Positions 36,701-48,696 of a stretch of 64,000 nucleotides of DNA are shown here, in pieces. Location of the stretch: NCBI GenBank assembly GCA_036345935.2, contig JADWOT020000006.1, positions 966,221-1,030,220 on the forward strand, in the 5' to 3' direction. Numbering within the stretch: position 1 is the stretch's first letter; each line of letters opens with the position of its first letter. The position numbers and the translations under genes are program-made. This DNA is from Taenia hydatigena. Taxonomy: Eukaryota > Platyhelminthes > Cestoda > Cyclophyllidea > Taeniidae. The notes beneath the pieces were generated by a model. The model made no database searches and had not been told where the DNA came from. It was given only the letters and a program-made list of their open reading frames with translations.

Positions 36701-39307
36701 TGCGCACATGCGACCATCGGGACCGAACGCGGGCTCAGAGAATTGAGAGAACAGCTCGGCCTCAGTGAAAGGCACACAGCCGCCGCAGGCACCAATCATC
36801 TGACTGCTGGTCAGGCCGACCGTCTGTGCTAAAGCATTGGTGGCGTAAGTCTCTAGGAATTCAAGTATTTGTGGGTGCAGCGGACGGACACTTTCGCAAA
36901 TCTGACGGTATATCCAGCCCTGCAAGTCAAGCGCAAGAAACATAGGTTAGCCAAAGCGTTTAAACTCAACGATTCACTCATCCTCAAAATAGATTAGCCC
37001 CAGAGCCTAAATTAGACTAAGCAGATAGGCCGAAACCCTATAAAGACATTGGTTACCGTCTCCAGCAGGTGCAAGCTTGAGGACAGCATACCCAAAGCTT
37101 TAAGCATTAGACTAATCGTCAAAGAACTATTCCGCTGCCTTAAGCGATGAATTCGACCGAAATGGATGACGTCCCGATCTACAGATGTCTTTCAGGTCTC
37201 AACTTAAAAATGATAGATAAAAGAAATAAAGTGAAGCCAGGACCAATAAATCAAGTGAAGTAAGTGAAAAAGACTTACTTTAATCTGGACTCTATTTTTA
37301 TTGAAAGCATGATCCCTCATGAGTTCAAAAACGCAGTGAATGGGGAGATTACCGGTTGTGTTAGCGTTCAAACGGATGGTGACAGGAACGTGGGCAGCTT
37401 GCGTGGCTATAGACTAAAATAGAAAGCAGTGGCGAGCAATCACCCCGAAATCAGTTGATGTACCTGACATGTGAAGACTTTGTGAAGAAAGAGCTTTCGA
37501 GAAGCGGAGATGTTGCGCACAAAGCAGGGGGCATCGATATCAAGCGTATTGACGATGATTTTGCGAATGGCGATTGAATGGTTATTGTTAAAGAGTAGTC
37601 CAAATAGAAGGAGAACTTCAGAGTAGGTGGAGGATTGACGTAAAGATGTGTGGAAAATATCCTGACGAGATATCAGACGTCGCAACCAGGCAACAAGCTG
37701 CTCCTCTGTTTCTGCGGCGATAGCCTCGTTGAGACCGCCGGAATTACTGGCAAAGAAGAAGATTGCTTAAGGAGCGCGGTGAAGGAGAAATGTGATGATC
37801 ATACTACAAATTACTCAAATAAGCAGGAGCGAAGCCCAATAACGAAGGCCAAACAAAAGCATATAAAGTTAATCGCCTTTTCGCTTCTTCCTGTAGGATG
37901 GGTAATTAAATGTAGAACGAAGGAACGCAGTTTCGATGAAAGTCTACAAAAGAGAGAAGAGGATGCTAAACGAAATTTGTTTTAAAAGTCTACGGTCAAA
38001 AGTATGACGTACACGAATCCAGTATAGCCACACAAGGCTGCGACTGTTCGCAAAAATTCTATCGCAGGGATCAATTGCTCCTTGGGTAGGACAGCCTTCG
38101 CATCATCTAAAATCCTGGAAGCAGCCAACAGGATCTTTTCGTTTACATCAGCAGTAAATGTGGGATTCGTTTCCTAAAAATAAATCAAGTATAATGACCC
38201 AAGGAAAGCAATGCTAAGTGGAAATCAGCGAAAACTCACCCAAGTGCATTTCAGGTACTCACCAAACCAAGACTGGGTTTTGCAACCGTGGTCAAGTAAA
38301 ACTCGTTTAAAGAAATTTAGTAAAGAAAAGTTTTCATCCTTGTTAGAATGCTTTATTGCCAACTGCATAACCAAACCTGGTAGCTTTCGAAGTTGGATCT
38401 ATAAAAGCGTTTGACGATGGTAAACCACGAAAAAGAGGCAATAAAGATCTGGAGTCGTACTCACACATTTGTTCAAAAGTCCGTTTGTATCGGGAACGAA
38501 AGTGAGCAGGTGATGCAACATTGCTAGGCAGCGAGTACTCTGCTTCTGGTCAAAACTGTCTTTAATAGCCGAAATACGTTCCAAAAGACGTTCGTAGACG
38601 TCACACCACTTCTCTGGAAAGTTTAAAACAAGGCGTTCGACTAAAAGACGAGAACTGAGAGCGCAATGAACGGAGAGGCCCACTATCACATCAGGAAAAA
38701 TGTCGGTGTTAGACAATTCTAAAGTAAAAGAACTGATTATACAATTAGGAAAACCACACAACCAATAATAAGAGCCGATAAAATCGCTGCCACAATGTCT
38801 AACAATGCAGGTGATTCCAAAAGCGAACAGCACCGATAATATTCACACTCCTCAGTCGCATTCTAGAGTGTAATTTCTCGACTTCCACAAACCAACCTCG
38901 TGTAAGATGTGTTGAAGTTGCTGAATAATTAATTTCAATTTCGATTCTACTGAACTCTGAGCCTCAAAATCATTATATGCATGCGATCTACACCTCAGTG
39001 GAAGATGCGTCGTGCGTCTATAGAATAAAATCGGAGAAACTCAGACAAACTTCTTCATATTATCGACCAGAGTAGCCTCCCACACCTTTTTAATATCAAT
39101 GATTGCCAAGCTGTCCAAAAAATGCAGCAATTCTACGACCGTCGTTAACGCGGATGGATCCTTAAACTTTTCAACTATAAATAGATCCAAGTTCTCGACG
39201 GTAAAATACACGTGCGGGAAAATTGCAATCAAGGAGAGCTCATCCAAATCATCGTATGATTGCGTTTTAGATGCAAAAAATATCCTGTCCAAAGACACCG
39301 TCGCCAT
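30727..39307 (-). CDS. INTS2: Integrator complex subunit 2
   Basis: This gene encodes a homologue of INTS2, a core alpha-helical subunit of the nuclear Integrator complex, which cleaves snRNA 3' ends and terminates paused RNA polymerase II. The N-terminal exon starts at ATG 39307 (MATVSLDRIFFASK). The most diagnostic blocks are HVPVTIRLNANTTG near 37380, DLQGWIYRQICESVRPLHPQ (36.85 kb, human KDWIYRQLCETSTPLHPQ), TPQLLFLYYMFYIHHQE (36.5 kb), LHFLMPRRYIVL (33.9 kb, human LNTVMPRRLWVM), and RTTLVTCQDAAVVQLLLEFC (32.8 kb, human LLAAQDSAAVQILLEICLP). The stretch LREAQNIICTFIHFLFIGDP is at 32.6 kb, and a HEAT-like exon lies at 31.06-31.36 kb. Many small exons span 8.6 kb. The 3' end is the weak point: a phase-compatible last exon at 30888-30727 is my best guess. 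Confidence 0.88.
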
Positions 39308-39654
39308 TCCATCAACAGCAGAGCACACCGCAACCTTCACCCTCGCAATTTATCCAATAAAGTACCCGCATAATCAACCAATTAAAAGTGCAAACCCGAA
39401 ATAAGTAAAAAAAAAGCAATTTATTAAAATTTGACTTCAATTTGCGCCAAATACAAATTCAAAAAGTTCGGAACTGCAAAACGTGAAACAAGTAGAAAAA
39501 AGGCAAAAATCAGGGAACTTGAAAATCTTGTTTGAAGAAAATACCGCGTTCACGAACTCGACTGGAACCAAGCAAATGGTTTCCGAAATTCCGAATATAG
39601 TTGTAATACTTATATTCTTTAAATGTGCTTTGTAGACGAGAGGCGGGAAAGCAG

Positions 39655-39725
39655 TGTGAGCCTCGTGGCGGAGCGGCGTGGAGCCTCGCGGGAACGTTAC
39701 TCTTCCCCGGTCTGAATCCCACATC
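39655..39725 (+). repeat. tRNA-Leu-like sequence, probable head of a tRNA-derived SINE
   Basis: The stretch GTGGCGGAGCGGCGTGG resembles the D-arm/A-box of tRNA-Leu or tRNA-Ser (GTGGCCGAGCGGT...), and GGTCTGAATCCCAC about 35 bases later resembles their B-box GGTTCGAATCCCAC. The acceptor stem does not close well, so this is not a functional tRNA gene. A related but more diverged sequence ends the window (63904-63970). Confidence 0.5.
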
Positions 39726-39838
39726 ATGCCTAGCTGTATAATTTTCACCCTCTGTAATAAAGATGTCAAAACATGCTCAGACTCCTACTAACAAGGGTGA
39801 CCAGAAGAGGGAGGAGGAACCCTCTACAATAGTCTCAT

Positions 39839-40025
39839 TGTAATGCTGCGTTCGTTTATATTTCTGGTTTTGGTCAGTGTCACAGAGGTGACCATATTGT
39901 CCTCTCAGCGTAGGCTGATCTTCGGGCCATGCCGGCGTCAAATTTCCTCTACGTGTAGGACATATATATATTCTGCTCTGGCTTTTTGCCTTCTTTTGAC
40001 TTTATAGGATCCCCAAGATGCTACA
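39839..40025 (+). mobile_element. Diverged solo LTR of the TRIM family
   Basis: The element starts TGTAATGCTG and ends GATGCTACA. It contains the family core: a GGTCAGTGTCACAGAGGTG block, CGGGCCATGCCGGC, a TA-rich stretch, and CCTTCTTTTG. It is one of the most diverged copies in the window and has no clear target-site duplication. Confidence 0.7.
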
Positions 40026-40769
40026 TAGTGCTGAACACATAAGCCAAATCAGTGTCACAGAGAAATATGCACATTCCTCCTAGGAATATTAAGAAAATTT
40101 TAGGCGTTAAGAGATGAAAATCTGCGAAGTCGTTTTCAGGAAAATGTGCTTTAGGGCTGACGAAAAAAGAATATTCTGTGATCAAGCAGAGTGTATACGT
40201 GTGCGGCACAAGGTAGCGTGCCGAGTCTCCCCTGAATGCAAAAGAAGGCGAAATATCAATGCAGATTATGCATATTTTCAAAGGAAAGAAAAGTGATCTG
40301 CTAGCATAAACTTAAGGTTAGCCTTCGCGTCTAGGTCAATGTGGTCAATTCAGCTACCCTGACAGAAATCGACAGTCGAAACAAGCAAAGTATTACAACT
40401 ATTATAGATCAATAGCATAGTGGTAAGCGGCCCACATATAATGAAATTTTTAAAAAATTATGTATGAATGCGAAAAATGTTTTATTTTTTAATGTGCTGT
40501 GTGGGCCACAGGAAAAAGAACAATACTAACCTTGTCGTAGAGCCGTGCGGGGAATCTCCCGACGTCGGTCTATCATCATCTAAAATTCAACTACCTTATA
40601 ATTCTATGCTTGCCATCAGCGACAAAAAACGAAATCTAAAAGCATCCGGCTTTCAAATAGTAGGCCGAAGGTAAAAAATGTGGGGAAAGCGGAGAACAAT
40701 CTACAAATGCGGTTGCTAAGGCTGCTCACCGGCGGCAAATATGCATGTTGTATTACCTTGTTTGTTTGA

Positions 40770-41623
40770 TGTAGCGTCTTAAGGCTCCCTCAAAAGGCAA
40801 AGGAGGCAGAATACTAGGGTGAAATATGTATATATATATATGTATTTCCAACGGGCAGACCAAAAACCGGTAGTACAAACAAACAAATAACTACATTGCC
40901 CCTCTCCTCATTCGAGATTCGTCTACGACACGCCCCTTGGTACACTTACCGCGTCAGCTATCACAACGTAGTCAGTGCTGCGAGAGGTACCCACGAGCTA
41001 ACCATGCCAGTCGCCGACATTCAACGCGATTGAGGCGATGCTTGACACCAACGTCAGTGATCCCTCTTGACAGTGCATTGGACTTCGGGTTTCGTCTGGC
41101 TTAAGAACAGAGTGCAGAATAAGTAATTTTGCCAAACATCAGTATGTCCGTAGGGGGGAGAGGGGGGGGCATAAGCACGCCGATCTCCTTAAGCAAGTGT
41201 ATAAGGGGTAATCTTCGAAGCGAAACTTTCCAGGTGGTTCATGGCTAGTGTCGTTCCGGTTGTTAATAGCTTTATTGCAGAACACGGATATGAAGTAGAT
41301 ATCGAAGGTGGACGAAGTTCTTGGTTCACCCGTAGCACGCGCACTTCCATTGCACCGCAGCAACATGCCACAGGCGGTAGAGATCGGGATAAAACCCAGT
41401 AAAGTCGGGTCCGCTTTCCGCTGCCACCAATGCAGCGGCTCGAGGCTCCCTCATAAGCAAAAAAAGGCAGAACACTGGAGTGGAATATACATATATATAT
41501 AAGAGCAATAAACAGAGGGAAATAAGCCGCTGGCATGGTCCAGCAACCAGCCAACGCAGCAAAGGCAAGATGGTAACCCCTCTAACCCTGAACAAAAACC
41601 GGTAGTACAAAGAAAGTACTACA
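40770..41623 (-). mobile_element. Complete TRIM element (minus strand)
   Basis: Two LTRs in the same orientation (5' LTR 41623-41431, 3' LTR 40895-40770) flank about 535 bp without coding capacity. Reading along the minus strand, the 5' LTR is followed by TTGGTGGCAGCGGAAAGC, a candidate primer-binding site. A purine tract GAGGAGAGGGG precedes the 3' LTR. Five bases at each side (TTTGA / TTTGG) match at four positions, consistent with a slightly decayed target duplication. The 3' LTR has lost part of its middle. There is no gag or pol sequence, which defines a terminal-repeat retrotransposon in miniature. Confidence 0.8.
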
Positions 41624-41630
41624 TTTGGAG

Positions 41631-41774
41631 ATACCGGATCCAGCCAGGATTACAGTGTTGGCCATGATGCTCTAGCAGCGTAGGCTAGCCTCTTGAACAT
41701 GCCAGCATCTAATATCCCTGTGACTGTAGAATATGTATATATTCTATTCTAGTGTAAGACAATATTTTGCCTTT
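41631..41774 (+). mobile_element. Truncated, diverged TRIM LTR
   Basis: This stretch shows the LTR core in order (ACCGGATCCAGCCAGGATTA, GCGTAGGCTAGCCTC, CATGCCAGCATC, TATATATTCTATTCTAG). It lacks the LTR start and the terminal CTACA. It abuts the complete minus-strand TRIM in the opposite orientation. Confidence 0.5.
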
Positions 41775-42195
41775 ACATACATATGTGCATGATTAAAAAA
41801 ACTTAATAAGCAAACATAGGTCATTAAAATAAAGTAACAAACGCCCATTCAAAAGCAAAAAGCCTAAATATATTTTAAAGGCACTTGCAGCAAATGCGAC
41901 AGCCTGCTAAAAGTAAAGCCAAATGCAGGCAATTGTTGTACAATGTATTTATTTAGCAGACAATAATTCACAGTTTATATTCAAGTAAGTCTCAGACGGC
42001 GGCGAAAATTGTTGCAATTTACCGTAGTTCAAAAAGTAAATTATGGTGAACACTAACAAAACCATTAAAAAGGGGAGGATCGAAAAAATTGCAAGTGCAA
42101 AAAACTGCATTAAACATATCTGCCATTGTTCTTATCAACCGCTACCATCGACCTTGGCATAAATCACCATTTCACGTTTCCAAAATTATTTCGGC
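41775..42195. other. AT-rich leader region of MDH2 copy 1
   Basis: This AT-rich flank between the LTR debris and the MDH2 ATG is presumably the promoter. It has no resemblance to the corresponding flank of the second MDH2 copy. Confidence 0.45.
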
Positions 42196-45100
42196 ATGAA
42201 TTGTCTGCGCAGCGTTAGCGTTGTCTTGGGGCGATCAGCCAAACAATTCTCCACCTCCACTCAAGTATTAACCATGAGGTAGAAATAAATGCGCTCTTGT
42301 AGAATTGCCAGAAGATCGCAATTTTGGGTGCATGTGGTGGCATTGGCCAACCACTGGCACTCCTCATGAAGCAATCCTTATTCGTATCGGACATAGCCCT
42401 CTACGATGTGGCGAACACGGCGGGAGTTGCTGCAGACCTGAGTCACATTGAGACTCGTGCCAAGGTGACTGGCCATAGTGGACCTGACAACCTGAAGGTG
42501 GCGCTGGACGGTGCGAAGTTGGTACTCATTCCGGCCGGTGTGCCTCGAAAGCCTGGTGTGTTCGGATTGTTTGCTGCCACTTCTTCTGTCATTTCCCACG
42601 GAGGTGTTTGTGTTGTGAAGTGTTCAGTAATCACTGGATGTGAAGGAACCTTGATTGTTTGTCGTTTGGATGTGTGTGTGTGTGTGTGTATGTGAGTGGT
42701 TGGAGGTGTGGCAGTAGAGTATGTGTGGGGAGGGGGGAGTAGCATATGTGTCAGAGTGTGTGTTAATGTTGGTGTTTGGAATCGTAGGTATGACTCGTGA
42801 TGACCTCTTTTCAATGAACGCGTCGGTTGTGGCGAGTCTGGCCAGAGCCTGTGGCAAGTACTGCTGTGATGCGATGATTTGCGTAATAACGAATCCGGTG
42901 AATAGCACGGTGCCGATAGCGGCGGAGATACTGAAGAAGGAGGGTGTGTACAACCCGAGGAGGCTATTCGGTGTGACAACATTGGATATCACGCGGTCGA
43001 ATGCCTTCATCGCCGAGGCGAAGGTGAGTGCATTCGTGTTTGGGGTTATTGGTGGATTGGTGCGTGTTGGCTAGTGGGAGAGATGTGGACGTTGGGTGGA
43101 GGTGCAGAGGAGGGTGGAGTACCTCATGCTAGGCAGTTGTTTTACCACTTGTTTTGATGTGATGTTGGCATGTGTGCTGAGGATGAGGGTGTCAATGGGT
43201 ATCAATGGGACGTGTAGAATGTTGCAGGCGAAGCCGTGATGTAGTGAGGAGTGAGTCGAGGGGTGTCGTAATTTAGGATGTTTTTGAGCCTTGTTGTTGT
43301 GTGCTAGTTGTGGTTATGTCATCGCTTGTGCAATTGTAGGGTTTGGATGTCGCAAAGGTGTCGTGTCCCGTCATCGGCGGTCACTCGGGCAACACCATAG
43401 TTCCAGTGTTTTCTCAATGCACTCCGTCTGTAAACTTTCCTCAGGTAGGTCTGAATTTTATTGCATGCAGTTCGTGATCAAAGTGACTGCATGCAGCAGA
43501 TTGCACAGCACTGAGTGTCATGCCAAAGACAGGCTTGCTTTAGTGGATGTGGCATTGAGCGTTTAGTGTGGGGCACTTGTGGTATGCTTGTTCGAACTGT
43601 TTAAGAGTTGCTTTTGTGTGGGAAGCTTTGTTTTGCGTATGCCTGTCCGTTACGTTTAGCCGTGTCTGTATGACTGAGCGACCTGTGGTACTGCATTTAC
43701 CATAGAATAACGTGAGGAGTATTGGTATGCACGACATTGAAGACGATTCCCTAATTCGACAATCGTATTGTTCTGAACTGTCACTGATTTGCGCGTTGGT
43801 CGATGGTGCGTACATTTGAGTCATAGGTGAAATGAAGGTGTGAGAGACGCGTTTTGAATGGGTGGCGAATTATTCGACGCTCATTTGCCTCGTAGTTGTG
43901 CATCTATTTATGTTGTTTCGTGAGTTTGTTTTTTTTTTATTCTTGTGTTTTTGCTAGAAAGCGCGTGAACAATTGGTGGCTCGAATACAAAACGCGGGCA
44001 CCGAAGTGGTCAATGCGAAGGCTGGTGGGGTAGGTGTTTTTTGTGCATTTAGTCAATCATCCTGGACCATCGACTGTTTTGGCTTTCGCCGCATGTGTTT
44101 GTATGTGAAGGAAGGAAGGAAGGAGTGAGGGTGGGTGAGAAGTGGACACGGAGGGTGGAAAGCAGTGTTGTAGGTGTTACGGATGTTGTTGTTTGGTTGA
44201 ACGGGCGTAATATCGATGCAGTGGATGGCCACCCTGGAAATGAAACGTATACTGACTGGCTCTACTTGTAGGGTTAGGAGGTGGAGAGAAGTCGTCTATT
44301 TCTGTGAGGTTGCAGTTGGGTGCATTGATGATTTGAGTTTAGCGCTGTAGTTGTGGTTGTGGTTGTAGCTGACCATTGCAATGTGCCTCTAGAGACAGCC
44401 TTGCAGGTGGGATTGACTTGTGGGTGCACCCGACATTGGCCTTGCTAAATCCTCTCAAGTGGGAATGCTATTATGAGAAGGGGTGGAGTTGTGCGTGGGT
44501 TATTGTGACTGACTGGATATGCGATTTGGGATCCTAATTTCCGGAAGTAGGCAGGGTGGGCATGATGTGCGTAATTATCATGCTGGAATCACCAAGAGGC
44601 TTGGCGACGGGTTGGCGTTAATGGAGATGTTGAAATGGATTCGTTAGCAATGAGGGGGACCTCGAGGAGTAGGTTTTCTGTTACTAGTGGTGCGCACCAT
44701 GTTTGAGGTCAATCGTGAATGAAGGTCCGTGGTAAGCAGCTAAGCATGAGCAGTGTTGGTTTGTCTAGAGTGGGAGTGGTTGTGCAGAGTGTAATTCGTT
44801 AGATGTGATGTGTTGATTTGTAATAAGTTGATTTGTGGTGCAGGGCTCGGCAACGCTGTCGATGGCTTACGCGGGGGCACGTTTTGCCAACTCCCTGTTG
44901 CATGCAATGAAGGGTCACGCGGACATTGTGGAGTGTGCATTCGTGGAGTGTGACGTGGCTGAGACGGAGTTCTTTGCCTCACCTGTACTTCTTGGGGTGA
45001 GTGAGTGAGTGAGTGAGTGAGTGAGTGGAGTGGAGTGAGTGAGTGAGCGAGTGAGTGAGTGAGTGAGCGAGTGAGTGAGTGAGAGAGTGAGTGGACCTAC

Positions 45101-45411
45101 TTTACGGTTGTTTAGCGTATGGCATGACAAGTGGCATAGGCAGTTGGATGTTTGAGGTGGCAGTGGTGGAGTGTGTGGACTTTTGTTCGTTGGTTGAGAG
45201 GAAGAACAAGATGATGATGAGGTGGAGGAGGAGGAGAAGAGGTGGAGGTGTGCTTACTAACCGGGTGTTGTTTGACTTGCAGCCAAACGGTGTGGAGAAG
45301 GTGCTTGGTGCTGGCAAGCTGAACGAGTATGAGATTGAGTTGCTGAAGACGGCGATACCAGAACTGAAGAAGAGCATTCAGAAAGGCAAGGAGTTTGCTG
45401 CCACCTTTTAG
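42196..45411 (+). CDS. MDH2: Mitochondrial malate dehydrogenase, copy 1
   Basis: This enzyme oxidises malate to oxaloacetate with NAD+ in the mitochondrial matrix; in tapeworms it also supports malate dismutation. Seven exons (42196-42264, 42303-42555, 42788-43023, 43340-43444, 43958-44029, 44844-44996, 45283-45411) give 338 residues, the length of human MDH2. Exon 1 is a basic, Ser-rich transit peptide ending KQFSTSTQ, like human RSFSTSAQ. Then come the NAD-binding [29 protein letters not shown] with substrate arginines, [13 protein letters not shown], and the catalytic-His loop [12 protein letters not shown]. The end is [20 protein letters not shown] and [18 protein letters not shown]. Intron 1 is 38 nt. 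Intron 6 opens with a GTGA repeat. A second copy lies inverted 3.3 kb away. Confidence 0.96.
42674..42692 (+). repeat. (TG)n microsatellite in MDH2 copy 1, intron 2
   Basis: This short TG dinucleotide run is present in intron 2 of copy 1. The matching position of copy 2 lacks it, one of the few length differences between otherwise near-identical introns. Confidence 0.8.
44997..45093 (+). repeat. (GTGA)n microsatellite at the 5' splice site of MDH2 copy 1, intron 6
   Basis: The tetranucleotide GTGA is repeated about two dozen times with a few GAGA, GCGA and GGAG interruptions. It starts exactly at the exon 6 donor (GGG|GTGAGT), so every phase of the tract reproduces the GTGAGT splice consensus. 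Confidence 0.9.
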
Positions 45412-48400
45412 GTTGGATAAATTGATGTTTGAATCGGAGCTTCTTCGCATCTCGCATCGTTTCTGTGGATATTTTTGTTTTTCTTTATCGACACTTGGCC
45501 ATTTGCATTGTGACATTGTTCCCTTTTGCATTTTTTGTGCCGTCTGTTTTCTTTTATGTCAAGCCTGTTGTGAAGTGGTTGCGCTGACGACTATGCGCTA
45601 ATTCGGGATTCATTGTACTGCTTGCAGTTTTCAATCAAATTTTCCTGCTCCCATTGTTTTATTGTGCAATTTTCCCTTGATAAATTATGCTTTTACTGGA
45701 TGACTTCGTGTTATTGCGCTCTAGATATGGATTACACTAACTACGATATCATGAGTGATGTGTTCAATTAAAGAGGCAGATTTCCAGGGCGTTTTGTCCT
45801 CGACTTGGGGATTCTCGTCCCTGAAAGTAGGAAGTGGATTCGCGTAGAAGACTGGCAAGCAACGCATAATCTTCCGTGTCGTGGATTGCTAGTTTGAAGG
45901 CGAGTCCTGTTTTACGCCGTATCAATGGCAAATCTTCACATGCATGTATCCAACAATTGTCCTTTTTGCTGCAAGTTAAACGGGAGTCATTTGATCTTTT
46001 TTTATTCCGGGGATTGTTGCTAAGCCCCCTAGTCTAATCCATTCACTCGATCTTCTCTTTCATACAGCAGTTATATGCTGTTAAAGCAAGTCGTAACATG
46101 ATACTGTGTATGGCTTTGTATCCTGCATACTTTTGACAGGTCATTGACCTTTCTTTCTTCCAATGTGGTATGCTTATGGAAGCATGGGACTGCTTGTTAT
46201 ATGAGATTGACAATTTAGCATTGTTTATGCGTAATATCTCAGTGCATTGCTACATTCTGGAGCAAAATCGTATAGCTTACGGTGAACATAATTCGTGGAA
46301 TTTGGTTACCATGCTCCTGTCTGCAAAAAAGTTAACCAGACTATCAAATCAGATAGCTTAGTCTTAAGGTAACACAAGCGGTCCTTATCCCTGTTCGTCG
46401 GAATCACTTTTCGCCCACCAGACAGTCAATCAAGTGCATTTTTATGCAATTTTTACTAACGGTAAATAAACTCCCATGGAGAGCATTTGCAGCTTTCTCG
46501 TTGTTGCAGTGATGGTAATATGCAAATTACCGCAAATCCCTTCCCTCGCCCTCTCTGCATTAGTTTGGGCATGACGCCCTCTGGAGACACGTACACGGCC
46601 CTCAAGTACAGAGTCCTAAGTTGCGAAAAGGTAGCAAACTTTAGCCAAAAGCTAAACTGCCTAACTGCCTGGGAATGGTGAAATTGCTCTGACAATCAAG
46701 CAATTTTAAAGTTTGGGGACTCCAAGCGAGGGAACGCATTTAATTCCACTTACACGTTCACTACTAACGTCTCATATGTGTGACACGAGATTTCTATCAC
46801 CCAATCCTGATGCACATTGATTAGCTGGGTTTAAAGCAACCTAATTTTGGTATATTTGTAATTCTTTTCACCATTTTAAAGTAAAATATCTCGATGCAGA
46901 ACACACATCCTGCACACAGTGGTGGTTTATCTTGTGTTGGGCACATTTAATCCATTAAAGAATCCAAGTAAGGGCTGTTTTCCTTCAGAAGAAGAGTAGA
47001 AATGCCAATGCATGACCTGAGCCCTGCAAGACTGATCGTGATATAACGCCTTTAGCGACGATCGGTTGGTGAGTCTTATCTGATGTCTTTTACCAGATCC
47101 GTCTTCCTCTGCTCCATCAAGCAATGGTTAGCACAAAAACACCCGCAAAATGGAAAGTTACCTAGGGAAAAGTGTGGTATTTATTTGTCTTTTGGACTAG
47201 TGACTTCAGAGGGGACCCAAGGCGGTAGGCTTACGCAACTGAACGGAACAGGGTCTAAAACGCGTGTCCAATGCAATCAACCGGATGTTCTCATTTGAAT
47301 CTTTTTAGGGTGGATGAAGTCCCTGACATTCCAGAATAAGTCTCTATCTGTACTTCAGTTAAAACTCTCTTGGTGATCAGAACGGCAAGGTCAAGGTCAT
47401 GCAACGGTTCAGGCGAGTGAGGGTGCACGCAAATGCCAGTAAAACCCTTTGCGTTGGATTCCTTTTACCTTGGATACCGTAGTTAGGAGTTCAACCACAT
47501 ACGTGACTGACCCCTAAATAGTGCTATCAAGACATTAATCACCCTGCGATGGACGAGACGGAGGAATGACCAGGGCGAGATGATGAGGACAAAGAGAGAC
47601 TACGAATAAATTGGATCTAGTGTAGCGGTACGGCCTAGAATGTCATTGGGCACTTAAGTTAAAAGCCCTCTAGGAGGCTAAAGTCTTCTCAGTACTATTC
47701 GCCTTTTAAGATACCATGACTAGAGGGCTTTTAAGGAAGGGCGTGGGAAAAGTGGGGCAGGCTTTTACAGTAAAGCCTACAGCCTTTTAATGGTAATATT
47801 TTAAGTCGCTTTTTTATCATCGCAACGGAAAGCAACCATTCTGACGAGTTTTGCCAAACCTAGATACAGCCATTTCATCTTCCACTGCGTTAATCTTGTG
47901 CTTGCAACAAGAAAAAAAAAGACTTCCTGTAATCACTTGCCTGAAAGAAAGAAATGACTAAGCAGTAGAATTTCCTTTCTCATTCACGGAACGGTTCTGC
48001 AGTACTTCGAGGTAAAAGGTCAAATCATCACCCCACTAGTCGGTCGGCATTGTACAGATTCGAGGTGCGTCGAGTAGACAGCCACTTTGGCAAGCAAGGT
48101 CAAGCAAAGGAACAATCCACAATCCGTGGTTTTACAAATTCTGTGTAAGCTTCTATGGTGGTCAAATCTGTCAGTAAATGAAGTTGGTAGTACCTAACTC
48201 CTATTGTTTGCTCACCGTTAGTTGGCAACACGGGGTAGTAATTTCCCCAACCCCGTACCCTTTCCCAATGTCTCCATCCCGATTGACGTAAGTGACAAAA
48301 TTGAGTACAAAGAAGAGGCAAATTTGATGTAAACCTATTCACGCACTATAATACATGAAGGCAAAGAGGCACACGAAGTCGCACAAAGCCCAAACCGTGC

Positions 48401-48696
48401 ATAACAAATTTCTTGTCTTAGCTGCCACTTCTTATCTTCCATTTCAGCAACAATGAATAACAAAACTAATGAAAGAAACCAAAAGTGATAGCACGAAAGG
48501 CCCTCACGATGTGAACATAGCCAGATTGGTTAAGAAACAAAGTTACAATTTATTCAAAAGTGAAGGATCCACATTTAATTATAAAAGCCACTGCTCAAAT
48601 AGCTCGGAGATAGCAATTTGCAACAACACAAAATTGGAGCCAGCAGTAAAACATCAAGATGCCAAAGGGATAATAAAAACGGATACAATGCATAGT
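45412..48696. other. Spacer between the two inverted MDH2 genes
   Basis: About 3.3 kb separates the two convergent MDH2 stop codons and should hold both 3' UTRs. I find no gene. Open frames at 46170-46361, 46456-46695 and 47083-47298 are short and unrecognisable. Two hairpin-forming sequences occur at 47659-47779. Confidence 0.5.
47659..47734. repeat. Perfect 15-bp inverted repeat (stem-loop)
   Basis: TTAAAAGCCCTCTAG at 47659-47673 is the exact reverse complement of CTAGAGGGCTTTTAA at 47720-47734, with a 46-nt loop. A second hairpin, AGGCTTT...AAAGCCT, lies about 25 bp downstream. Function is unknown; it could be a remnant of a small inverted-repeat element. Confidence 0.7.

Noticed and set aside
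45000..45093. GTGA array considered as a CRISPR-like or regulatory array
   Set aside because: It is a simple tetranucleotide microsatellite without spacers, in an intron of a eukaryotic gene.
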